Shown: positions 22,651 through 33,612 of the stretch, one piece after another | Layout: each line of letters begins with the position of its first letter | How positions within the stretch are numbered: the stretch's first letter is position 1 | NCBI GenBank assembly: GCA_963580455.1 | Contig: OY756960.1 | Coordinates: 10,106,001 to 10,170,000 of the forward strand | Direction: 5' to 3' | DNA length: 64,000 nt | Source of the DNA: Euonymus europaeus | Lineage: Eukaryota; Streptophyta; Magnoliopsida; Celastrales; Celastraceae | The notes under the pieces: model-generated | What the model was told of the DNA's origin: nothing | The model's database searches: none | Seen by the model: the letters and a program-made list of their open reading frames with translations, nothing else | Made by a program: the position numbers and the translations under genes

Positions 22651-24151
22651 TTCCTAGATTATTTCGATGCCGAAACACCAACTTTCTATGACAAATGGAT
22701 AAAAATCGTTAAAAGCTCCTCCATAGATAGAGTTGAGCAACTTCGGACCATGAAAGTTGCTCGGTGTACACTTTTTAGTGTTCTTCTATGTCAAATTTTA
22801 CGAGTATAACTTCCTAGATTATTTCGATTCCAAAATACCAACTTTCTATGCCAAATGGACGAAAACAGTTAAAGCTCCTCCATAGATAGAGTTGAGCAAC
22901 TTCGGACCATGAAAGTTGCTCGGTGTACACTTTTTATTGTTCTTCTATGTCAAATTTTACGAGTATAAGCTTCGTAGATTATTTCGATGCCAAAACACTA
23001 CATATCTATGCCAAATGGACAAAAACCGTTAAACGCTCCTCCCTAGATGGAGTTGAGCAACTTCGGACCATGAAAGTTGCTCAGTGTACACTTTTTATTG
23101 TTCTTCTATTTCAAATTTTACGAGTATAAGCTTCCTAGATTATTTCGATGACGAAACACCAACTTTCTATGACAAATGGATAAAAACCGTTAAAAGCTCC
23201 TCCATAGATAGAGTTGAGCAACTTCGAACCATGAAAGTTGCTCGGTGTACACTTTTTATTGTTCTTCTATGTCAAATTTTACGAGTATAACTTCCTAGAT
23301 TATTTCGATGCCGAAACACCAACTTTCTATGACAAATGGATAAAAACCGTTAAAAGCTCCTCCATAGATAGAGTTGAGCAACTTCGGACCATGAAAATTG
23401 CTCGGTGTACACTTTTTATTGTTCTTCTTTGTCAAATTTTATGAGTATAAGCTTCCTAGATTATTTCGATGCCGAAACACCAACTTTCTATGACAAATGG
23501 ATAAAAACCGTTAAAAGCTCCTCCATAGATAGAGTTGAGCAACTTCAGACCATGAAAAATGCTCGGTGTACACTTTTTATTGTTCTTCTATGTCAAATTT
23601 TACGAGTATAACTTCCTAGATTATTTCAATTCCAAAACACCTCATATCTATGCCAAATGGACAAAATCGTTAAAAGCTCCTCCATAGATAGAGTTGAGCA
23701 AATTCGGACCATGAAAGTTGCTCGGTGTACACTTTTTATTGTTCTTCTATGTCAAATTTTACGACTATAAGCTTCGTAGATTATTTCGATGCCAAAACAC
23801 CTCATATCTATGCCAAATGGACAAAAACCCTTAAAAGCTCCTCCATAGATAGAGTTGAGCAACTTCAGAGCATGAAAGTTGCTCGGTGTACACTTTTTAG
23901 TGTTCTTTTATGTCAAATTTTACGAGTATAACTTCCTAGATTATTTCGATGCCAAAAGACCACCTTTCTTCGACAAATGAACAAAAATCTATAAAAGCTC
24001 CACCATAGATAAAGTTGAGCAACTTCGGACCATCAATGTTGCTCGGTGTACACATTTTATTGTTCTTCTATGTCAAATTTTACGTGTATAAGCTTCCTAG
24101 ATTATATCGATGCCAAAACACCTCATATCTATGCCAAATGGACAAAAACCG
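22651..24151 (+). repeat. Transition zone, unordered monomers
   Basis: Order about E-K-C-E2-E-E-B'-L-D-(B/F chimera). I see no tandem unit longer than a monomer here. B' (about 23600-23750) has ACAAAATCG with one A fewer than the usual ACAAAAACCG, a form that becomes frequent from 27.9 to 40.4 kb. Type L (GACTATAAGC, AACCCTTAAAAG, CAGAGCATG) appears here for the first time. Nothing other than satellite is present. Confidence 0.85.
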
Positions 24152-24230
24152 TTAAAATCATCTCCATAGATAGAGTTGAGCAACTTCGGACCATGAAAGT
24201 TGCTCGGTGTACACTTTTTATTGTTCTTCT
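24070..24230 (+). repeat. Chimeric monomer B/F (161 bp)
   Basis: The left half is B-like (ACACCTCATATC, GCCAAATGGAC) and the right half F-like (GTTAAAATCATCTCC). The switch falls around 24145-24151, exactly at the left edge of the 11-mer HOR, which marks it as an unequal-exchange junction. Confidence 0.8.
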
Positions 24231-25031
24231 TTGTCAAAGTTTATGAGTATAAGCTTCCTAGATTATTTCGATGCCAAAACACCAACTTTCTATGACAAAT
24301 GGATAAAAACCGTTAAAAGCTCCTCCATAGATAGAGTTGAGCAACTTCGGACCATGAAAGTTGCTCGGTGTACACTTTTTAGTGTTCTTCTATTTCAAAT
24401 TTTACGAGTATAACTTCCTAGATTATTTCGATTCCAAAACACAAACTTTCTATGCCAAATGGACGAAAACAGTTAAAGCTCCTCCATAGATAGAGTTGAG
24501 CAACTTCGGACCATGAAAGTTGCTCGGTGTACACTTTTTATTGTTCTTCTATGTCAAATTTTACGAGTATAACTTCCTAGATTATTTCGATTCCAAAACA
24601 CGAACTTTCTATGAAAAATGGACAAAAACCGTTAAAAGCTCATCCATAGATAGAGTTTAGCAACTTCGGACCATAAAAGTTGCTCGGTGTACACTTTTTA
24701 TTGTTCTTCTATGTCAAATTTTACGAGTATAAGCTTCCTAGATTATTTCGATGCCAAAAGACCTCCTTTCTTCGACAAATGAACAAAAATCGATAAAAGC
24801 TCCACCATAGATAGAGTTGAGCAACTTCGGACCATCAAAGTTGCTCGGTTTACACATTTTATTGTTCTTTTATGTCAAATTTTACGAGTATAACTTCCTA
24901 GATTATTTCGATGCCAAAAGACCAACTTTCTATGTCAATTGGACAAAAACCGTTAAAAGCTCCTCCATAGATAGAGTTGAGCAACTTCTGACCATCAATG
25001 TTGCTCGGTGTACACTTTTTATTGTTCTTCT

Positions 25032-25192
25032 ATGTCAAATTTTACGTGTATAAGCTTCCTAGATTACTTCGACGCCAAAACAGCTCATATCTATGCCAAA
25101 TGGACAAAAACCGTTAAAAGCTCCTTCATAGATAGAGTTGAGCAAATTCGGACCATGAAAGTTGCTCGGTGTACACTTTTTATTGTTCTTCT
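25032..25192 (+). repeat. Monomer type I, exemplar (161 bp)
   Basis: Diagnostic bases: GATTACTTCGACGCC, AAAACAGCTCATATC and CTCCTTCATAG. I looks like a derivative of B and replaces B after H in the 11-, 19- and part of the 24-mer HORs. Confidence 0.83.
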
Positions 25193-25353
25193 ATGTCAAA
25201 TTTTACGACTATAAGCTTCGTAGATTATTTCGATGCCAAAACACCTCATATCTATGCCAAATGGACAAGAACCCTTAAAAGCTCCTCCATAGATAGAGTT
25301 GAGCAACTTCCGAGCATGAAAGTTGCTCGGTGTACACTTTTTAGTGTTCTTTT
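25193..25353 (+). repeat. Monomer type L, exemplar (161 bp)
   Basis: Diagnostic bases: TTTTACGACTATAAGC, AACCCTTAAAAG, GAGCATGAAAG and a TTTTTAGTGTTCTTTTATG right end. L follows I and precedes D in the 11-mer. Its right half is fused to I in the first half of the 19-mer. Confidence 0.82.
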
Positions 25354-25674
25354 ATGTCAAATTTTACGAGTATAACTTCCTAGATTATTTCGATGCCAAA
25401 AGACCACCTTTCTTCGACAAATGAACAAAAATCGATAAAAGCTCCACCATAGATAGAGTTGAGCAACTTCGGACCATCAATGTTGCTCGGTGTACACATT
25501 TTATTGTTCTTCTATGTCAAATTTTACGTGTATAAGCTTCCTAGATTATTTCGATGCCAAAACACCTCATATCTATGCCAAATGCACAAAAACAGTTAAA
25601 AGCTCCAACATAGATAGAGTTGAGCAAATTCGGACCTTGAAAGTTGCTCGGTGTACACTTTTTATTGTTCTTCT

Positions 25675-25835
25675 ATGTCAAATTTTACGAGTATAAGCTT
25701 CGTAGATTATTTCGATGGCAAAAATCTACATATCTATGCCAAATGGACAAAAACCGTTAAAAGCTCCTCCCTAGATGGAGTTGAGCAACTTCGGACCATG
25801 AAAGTTGCTCGGTGTACACTTTTTATTGTTCTTCT
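25675..25835 (+). repeat. Monomer type J, exemplar (161 bp)
   Basis: Diagnostic bases: GATGGCAAAAATCTACATATC with the C-type CCCTAGATGGAG right half. J probably derives from C. Some 19-mer copies lost one base (AATGGAAAAAACC). Confidence 0.82.
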
Positions 25836-25916
25836 ATGTCAAATTTTACGAGTATAACTTCCTAGATTATTTCGATTCCAAAACAAGATCTTTCTATGAA
25901 AAACGGAGAAAAACCA

Positions 25917-27640
25917 TTAAAATCATCTCCATAGATAGAGTTGAGCAACTTCGGACCATGAAAGTTGCTCGGTGTACACTTTTTATTGTTCTTCTTTGTC
26001 AAATTTTATGAGTATAAGCTTCCTAGATTATTTCGATGCCGAAACACCAAATTTCTATGACAAATGGATAAAAACCGTTAAAAGCTCCTCCATAGATAGA
26101 GTTGAGCAACTTCGGACCATGAAAGTTGCTCGGTGTACACTTTTTAGTGTTCTTCTATGTCAAATTTTACGAGTATAACTTCCTAGATTATTTCGATTCC
26201 AAAACACCAACTTTCTATGCCAAATGGACGAAAACAGTTAAAGCTCCTCCATAGATAGAGTTGAGCAACTTCGGACCATGAAAGTTGCTCGGTGTACACT
26301 TTTTATTGTTCTTCTATGTCAAATTTTACGAGTATAACTTCCTAGATTATTTCTATTCCAAAACACGAACTTTCTATGAAAAATGGACAAAAACCGTTAA
26401 AAGCTCATCCATAGATAGAGTTTAGCAACTTCGGACCATAAAAGTTGCTCGGTGTACACTTTTTATTGTTCTTCTATGTCAAATTTTACGAGAGTAAGCT
26501 TCCTAGATTATTTCGATGCCAAAAGACCACCTTTCTTCGACAAATCAACAAAAATCGATAAAAGCTCCACCATAGATAGAGTTGAGCAACTTCGGACCAT
26601 CAAAGTTGCTCGGTGTACACATTTTATTGTTCTTTTATGTCAAATTTTACGAGTATAACTTCCTAGATTATTTCGATGCCAAAACACCACCTTTCTATGT
26701 CAATTGGACAAAAACCGTTAAAAGCTCCTCCATAGATAGAGTTGAGCAACTTCTGACCATCAATGTTGCTCGGTGTACACTTTTTATTGTTCTTCTATGT
26801 CAAATTTTTTGTGTATAAGCTTCCTAGATTACTTCGACGCCAAAACAGCTCATATCTATGCCAAATGGCAAAAACCATTAAAAGCTCCTTCATAGATAGA
26901 GTTGAGCTAAATCGGACCATGAAAGTTGCTCGGTGTACACTTTTTATTGTTCTTCTATGTCAAATTTTACGACTATAAGCTTCGTAGATTATTTCGATGC
27001 CAAAACACCTCATATCTATGCCAAATGGACAAAAACTCTTAAAAGCTCCTCCATAGATAGAGTTGAGCAACTTCAGAGCATGAAAGTTGCTCGGTGTACA
27101 CTTTTTAGTGTTCTATTATGTCAAATTTTACGAGTATAACTTCCTAGATTATTTCGATGCCAAAAGACCACCTTTCTTCGACAAATGAACAAAAATCGAT
27201 AAAAGCTCAACCATAGATAGAGTTGAGCAACTTCGGACCATCAATGTTGCTCGGTGTACACATTTTATTGTTCTTCTATGTCAAATTTTACGTGTCTAAG
27301 CTTCCTAGATTATTTCGATGCCAAAACACCTCATATCTATGCCAAATGGACAAAAACAGTTAAAAGCTCCTACATAGATAGAGTTGAGCAAATTCGGACC
27401 ATGAAAGTTGCTCGGTGTACACTTTTTACTGTTCTTCTATGTCAAATTTTACGAGTATAAGCTTCGTAGATTATTTCGATGGCAAAAATCTACATATCTA
27501 TGCCAAATGGACAAAAACCGTTAAAAGCTCCTCCCTAGATGGAGTTGAGCAACTTCGGACCATGAAAGTTGCTCGGTGTACACTTTTTATTGTTCTTCTA
27601 TGTCAAATTTTACGAGTATAACTTCCTAGATTATTTCGAT
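25917..27640 (+). repeat. 11-mer HOR, 1764 bp, copy 2
   Basis: Second copy, same order up to J. A single-base loss (ATGGCAAAAACC near 26867 versus ATGGACAAAAACC) changes the offset from 1765 to 1764. The last monomer is type E rather than F, so homology ends near 27640. Private changes include ATTTTTTGTGTATAAG (about 26804) and CGTGTCTAAGC (about 27291). Confidence 0.87.
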
Positions 27641-29277
27641 GCCGAAACACCAACTTTCTATGAAAAATGGATAAAAACCGTTAAAAGCTCCTCCATAGAT
27701 AAAGTTGAGCAACTTCGGACGATGAAAGTTGCTCGGTGTACACTTTTTATTGTTCTTCTTTGTCAAATTTTATGAGTATAAGCTTCCTAGATTATTTCGA
27801 TGCCGAAACACCAACTTTCTATGACAAATGGATAAAAACCGTTAAAAGCTCCTCCATAGATAGAGTTGAGCAACTTCAGACCATGAAAAATGCTCGGTGT
27901 ACACTTTTTATTGTTCTTCTATGTCAAATTTTACGAGTATAACTTCCTAGATTATTTCGATTCCAAAACACCTCATATCTATTCCAAATGCACAAAATCG
28001 TTAAAAGCTCCTCCATAGATAGAGTTGAGCAAATTCGGACCATGAAAGTTGCTCGGCGTACACTTTTTATTGTTCTTCTATGTCAAATTTTACGAGTATA
28101 AGCTTCCTAGATTATTTCGATTCCAAAACACGAACTTTCTATGAAAAATGGACAAAAACCGTTAAAAGCTCATCCATAGATAGGGTTTAGCAACTTCGGA
28201 ACATAAAAGTTGCTCGGTGTACACTTTTTATTGTTCTTCTATGTCAAATTTTACGAGTATAAGCTTCCTAGATTATTTCGATGCCAAAAGACCACCTTTC
28301 TTCGACAAATGAACAAAAATCGATAAAAGCTCCACCATAGATAGAGTTGAGCAACTTCGGACCATCAAAGTTGCTCGGTGTACACATTTTATTGTTCTTT
28401 TATGTCAAATTTTACGAGTATAACTTCCTAGATTATTTCGATGCCAAAACACCAACTTTATATGTCAATTGGACAAAAACCGTTAAAAGCTCCTCGATAG
28501 ATAGAGTTGAGCAACTTCTGACCATCAATGTTGCTCGGTGTACACTTTTTATTGTTCTTCTTTGTCAAATTTTAGGAGTATAAGCTTCCTAGATTATTTC
28601 GATGCCGAAACACCAACTTTCTATGACGAATGGATAAAAACCGTTAAAAGCTCCTCCATAGATAGAGTTGAGCAACTTCAGACCATGAAAAATGCTCGGT
28701 GTACACTTTTTATTGTTCTTCTATGTCAAATTTTACGAGTATAACTTCCTAGATTATTTCGATTCCAAAACACGAACTTTCTATGAAAAATGGACAAAAA
28801 CCGTTAAAAGCTCATCCATAGATAGAGTTTAGCAACTTCGGACCATAAAAGTTGCTCGGTGTACACTTTTTATGGTTCTTCTATGTCAAATTTTACGAGT
28901 ATAAGCTTCCTAGATTATTTCGATGCCAAAAGACCACCTTTCTTCGACAAATGAACAAAAATCGATAAAAGCTCCACCATAGATAGAGTTGGGCAACTTC
29001 GGACCATCAAAGTTGCTCGGTGTACGCATTTTATTGTTCTTTTATGTCAAATTTTACGAATATAACTTCCTAAATTATTTCGATGCCAAAACACCAACTT
29101 TCTATGTCAATTGGACAAAAACCGTTAAAAGCTCCTCCATAGATAGAGTTGAGCAACTTCTGACCATCAATGTTGCTCGGTGTACACTTTTTATTGTTCT
29201 TCAATGTCAAATTTTACGTGTATAAGCTTCCAAGATAACTTCGACGCCAAAACACCTCATATCTATGCCAAATGGAC
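27641..29277 (+). repeat. Transition zone with a 4-mer (G-D-H-E) mini-HOR
   Basis: Positions 28080-28722 hold G-D-H-E, and 28723-29203 start the same series again as G-D-H followed by B. The offset between D-H pairs is 642 bp (28347 versus 28989). The first G has AAGCTT and the second AACTT, so the copies are not identical. Upstream, 27641-28079 holds E, E and B' monomers. Confidence 0.82.
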
Positions 29278-32200
29278 AAAAACCGTTAAAAGCTCCTCCA
29301 TAGATAGAGTTTAGCAAATTCGAACCATGAAAGTTGCTCGCTGTACACTTTTTATTGTTCTTCTATGTCAAATTTTACGAGTATAAGCTTCGTAGATTAT
29401 TTCGATGCCAAAACACTACATATCTATGCCAAATGGACAAAAACCGTTAAAAGCTCCTCCCTAGATGGAGTTGAGCAACTTCGGATCATGAAAGTTGCTC
29501 AGTGTACACTTTTTATTGTTCTTCTATTTCAAATTTTACGAGTATAAGCTTCCTAGATTATTTCGATGACGAAACACCAACTTTCTATGACAAATGGATA
29601 AAAACCGTTAAAAGCTCCTCCATAGATAGATTTGAGCAACTTCGAACCATGAAAGTTGCTCGGTGTACACTTTTTATTGTTCTTCTATGTCAAATTTTAC
29701 GAGTATAACTTCCTAGATTATTTCGATGCCGAAACACCAACTTTCTATGACAAATGGATAAAAACCGTTAAAAGCTCCTCCATAGATAGAGTTGAGCAAC
29801 TTCGGACCATGAAAGTTGCTCGGTGTACACTTTTTATTGTTCTTCTTTGTCAAATTTTATGAGTATAAGCTTCCTAGATTATTTCGATGCCGAAACACCA
29901 ACTTTCTATGACAAATGGATAAAAACCGTTAAAAGCTCCTCCATAGATAGAGTTGAGCAACTTTAGACCATGAAAAATGCTCGGTGTACACTTTTTATTG
30001 TTCTTCTATGTCAAATTTTACGAGTATAACTTCCTAGATTATTTCGATTCCAAAACACCTCATATCTATTCCAAATGGACAAAATCGTTAAAAGCTCCTC
30101 CATAGATAGAGTTGAGCAAATTCGGACCATGAAAGTTGCTCGGCGTACACTTTTTATTGTTATTCTATGTCAAATTTTACGAGTATAAGCTTCCTAGATT
30201 ATTTCGATTCCAAAACACGAACTTTTTATGAAAAATGGACAAAAACCGTTAAAAGCTCATCCATAGATAGAGTTTAGCAACTTCGGACCATAAAAGTTGC
30301 TCGGTGTACCCTTTTTATTGTTCTTCTATGTCAAATTTTACGAGTATAAGCTTCCTAGATTATTTCGATGCCAAAAGACCACCTTTCTTCGACAAATGAA
30401 CAAAAATTGATAAAAGCTCCACCATAGATAGAGTTGAGCAACTTCGGACCATCAAAGTTGCTCGGTGTACACATTTTATTGTTCTTTTATGTCAAATTTT
30501 TCGAGTATAACTTCCTAGATTATTTCGATGCCAAAACACCAACTTTCTATGTCAATTGGACAAAAACCGTTAAAAGCTCCTTCATAGATAGAGTTGAGCA
30601 ACTTCTGACCATCAATGTTGCTCGGTGTACACTTTTTATTGTTCTTCTTTGTCAATTTTATGAGTATAAGCTTCCTAGATTATTTCGATGCCGAAACACC
30701 AACTTTCTATGACAAATGGATAAAAACCGTTAAAAGCTCCTCCATAGATAGAGTTGAGCAACTTCAGACCATGAAAAATGCTCGGTGTACACTTTTTATT
30801 GTTCTTCTATGTCAAATTTTACGAGTATAACTTCCTAGATTATTTCGATTCCAAAACACGAACTTTCTATGAAAAATGGACAAAAACCGTTAAAAGCTCA
30901 TCCATAGATAGAGTTTAGCAACTTCGGACCACAAAAGTTGCTCGGTGTACACTTTTTATTGTTCTTCTATGTAAAATTTTACGAGTATAAGCTTCCTAGA
31001 TTATTTCGATGCCAAAAGACCACCTTTCTTCGACAAATGAACAAAAATCGATAAAAGCCCCACCATAGATAGAGTTGAGCAACTTCGGACCATCAAAGTT
31101 GCTCGGTGTACACATTTTATTGTTCTTTTATGTCAAATTTTACGAGTATAACTTCCTAAATTATTTCGATGCCCAAACACCAACTTTCTATGTCAATTGG
31201 ACAAAAACCGTTAAAAGCTCCTCCATAGATAGAGTTGAGCAACTTCTGACCATCAATGTTGCTCGGTGTACACTTTTTATTGTTCTTCTATGTCAAATTT
31301 TACGTGTATAAGCTTCCAAGATAACTTCGACGCCAAAACACCTCATATCTATGCCAAATGGACAAAAACCGTTAAAAGCTCCTCCATAGATAGAGTTGAG
31401 CAAATTCGGACCATGAAAGTTGCTCGGTGTACACTTTTTATTGTTCTTCTATGTCAAATTTTACGAGTATAAGCTTCGTAGATTATTTCGATGCCAAAAC
31501 ACTACATATCTATGCCAAATGGACAAAAACCGTTAAAAGCTCCTCCCTAGATGGAGTTGAGCAACTTCGGATCATGAAAGTTGCTCAGTGTACACTTTTT
31601 ATTGTTCTTCTATTTCAAATTTTACGAGTATAAGCTTCCTAGATTATTTCGATGACGAAACACCAACTTTCTATGACAAATGGATAAAAACCGTTAAAAG
31701 CTCCTCCAGAGATAGAGTTGAGCAACTTAAAACCATGAAAGTTGCTCGGTGTACACTTTTTATTGTTCTTCTATGTCAAATTTTACGAGTATAACTTCCT
31801 AGATTATTTCGATGCCGAAACACCAACTTTCTATGACAAATGAATAAAAACCGTTAAAAGCTCCTCCATAGATAGAGTTGAGCAACTTCGGACCATGAAA
31901 GTTGCTCGGTGTACACTTTTTATTTTTCTTCTTTGTCAAATTTTATGAGTATAAGCTTCCTAGATTATTTCGATGCCGAAACACCAACTTTCTATGACAA
32001 ATGGATAAAAACCGTTAAAAGCTCCTCCATAGATAGAGTTGAGCAACTTCAGACCATGAAAAATGCTCGGTGTACACTTTTTATTGTTCTTCTATGTCAA
32101 ATTTTACGAGTATAACTTCCTAGATTATTTCGATTCCAAAACACCTCATATCTATTCCAAATGGACAAAATCGTTAAAAGCTCCTCCATAGATAGAGTTG

Positions 32201-33129
32201 AGCAAATTCGGACCATGAAAGTTGCTCGGCGTACACTTTTTATTGTTCTTCTATGTCAAATTTTCCGAGTATAAGCTTCCTAGATTATTTCGATGCCAAA
32301 AGACCACCTTTCTTCGACAAATGAACAAAAATCGATAAAAGCTCCACCATAGATAGAGTTGAGCTACTTCGGACCGTCAAAGTTGCTCAGTGTACACATT
32401 TTATTGTTCTTTTATGTCAAATTTTACGAGTATAACTTCCTAAATTATTTCGATGCCAAAACACCAACTTTCTATGTCAATTGGACAAAAACCGTTAAAA
32501 GCTCCTCCATAGATAGAGTTGAGCAACTTCTGACCATCAATGTTGCTCGGTGTACACTTTTTATTGTTCTTCTATGTCAAATTTTACGTGTATAAGCTTC
32601 CTAGATTACTTCGACGCCAAAACAGCTCATATCTATGCCAAATGGACAAAAACCGTTAAAAGCTCCTTCATAGATAGAGTTGAGCAAATTCGGACCATGA
32701 AAGTTGCTCGGTGTACACTTTTTATTGTTCTTCTATGTCAAATTTTACGAGTATAAGCTTCGTAGATTATTTCGATGCCAAAACACTACATATCTATGCC
32801 AAATGGACAAAAACCGTTAAAAGCTCCTCCCTAGATGGAGTTGAGCAACTTCGGATCATGAAAGTTGCTCAGTGTACACTTTTTATTGTTCTTCTATTTC
32901 AAATTTTACGAGTATAAGCTTCCTAGATTATTTCGATGACGAAACACCAACTTTCTATGACAAATGGATAAAAACCGTTAAAAGCTCCTCCATAGATAGA
33001 TTTGAGCAACTTCGAACCATGAAAGTTGCTCGGTATACACTTTTTATTGTTCTTCTATGTCAAATTTTACGAGTATAACTTCCTAGATTATTTCGATGCC
33101 GAAACACCAACTTTCTATGACAAATGGAT
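29278..33129 (+). repeat. 24-mer HOR, 3852 bp, copy 1
   Basis: Counting whole monomers from 29365, the order is C-E2-E-E-B'-G-D-H-E-G-D-H-B-C-E2-E-E-B'-D-H-I-C-E2-(E/B chimera). The G-D-H block and the C-E2 block each recur inside the unit, so it was built from smaller duplications. The boundary is set by 29277 (C) versus 33129 (T). Rare marks shared with the later copies: CTCCAGAGATAG (about 31704, 36039, 39891), TGTAAAATTTTACG (about 30970, 35305, 39157) and TGTACCCTTTTT (about 30306, 34641, 38493). Confidence 0.92.
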
Positions 33130-33216
33130 AAAAACCGTTAAAAGCTCCTCCATAGATAGAGTTTAGCAAATTCGAACCATGAAAGTTGCTCGCTGTACAC
33201 TTTTTATTGTTCTTCT
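33057..33216 (+). repeat. Chimeric monomer E/B (160 bp), also at 37392-37551
   Basis: Begins as E (GCCGAAACACC, GACAAATGGAT) and ends as the B copy near 29290 (GTTTAGCAAATTCGAACC, GCTCGCTG). The exchange lies somewhere between 33130 and about 33160, where the two parents are identical. It closes the 24-mer unit. Confidence 0.83.
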
Positions 33217-33612
33217 ATGTCAAATTTTACGAGTATAAGCTTCGTAGATTATTTCGATGCCAAAACACTACATATCTATGCCAAATGGACAAAAACCGTT
33301 AAAAGCTCCTCCCTAGATGGAGTTGAGCAACTTCGGATCATGAAAGTTGCTCAGTGTACACTTTTTATTGTTCTTCTATTTCAAATTTTACGAGTATAAG
33401 CTTCCTAGATTATTTCGATGACGAAACACCAACTTTCTATGACAAATGGATAAAAACCGTTAAAAGCTCCTCCATAGATAGATTTGAGCAACTTCGAACC
33501 ATGAAAGTTGCTCGGTGTACACTTTTTATTGTTCTTCAATGTCAAATTTTACGTGTATAAGCTTCCAAGATAACTTCGACGCCAAAACACCTCATATCTA
33601 TGCCAAATGGAC
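33130..33612 (+). repeat. Extra 3-mer, 483 bp, between 24-mer copies 1 and 2
   Basis: The C-E2-B set at 33217-33699 is repeated immediately at 33700 with an offset of 483 bp. As a result copies 1 and 2 are 4335 bp apart (27 monomers), while copies 2 and 3 are 3852 bp apart (24 monomers). The rare TTCTTCAATGTC (about 29201) recurs at about 33536, which places the second monomer of the extra piece in register with the B monomer that precedes copy 1. A tandem gain or loss of three monomers by unequal exchange explains this. Confidence 0.85.

Larger units (their letters stand above)
24152..25916 (+). repeat. 11-mer HOR, 1765 bp, copy 1
   Basis: Order E-K-G-D-H-I-L-D-B-J-F. The boundary is a mismatch at 24151 (G) versus 25916 (A). 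This ordered set reappears, rearranged, in the 19-mer HOR at 46.9-58.9 kb, so it looks like its ancestor or a close relative. Confidence 0.88.

Noticed and set aside
30434..30712. 92-codon frame (also 34769 and 38621) as a longer real protein
   Set aside because: A one-base deletion in the satellite (TGTCAATTTTATG near 30653) joins two monomer frames. The sequence is ordinary H followed by E.
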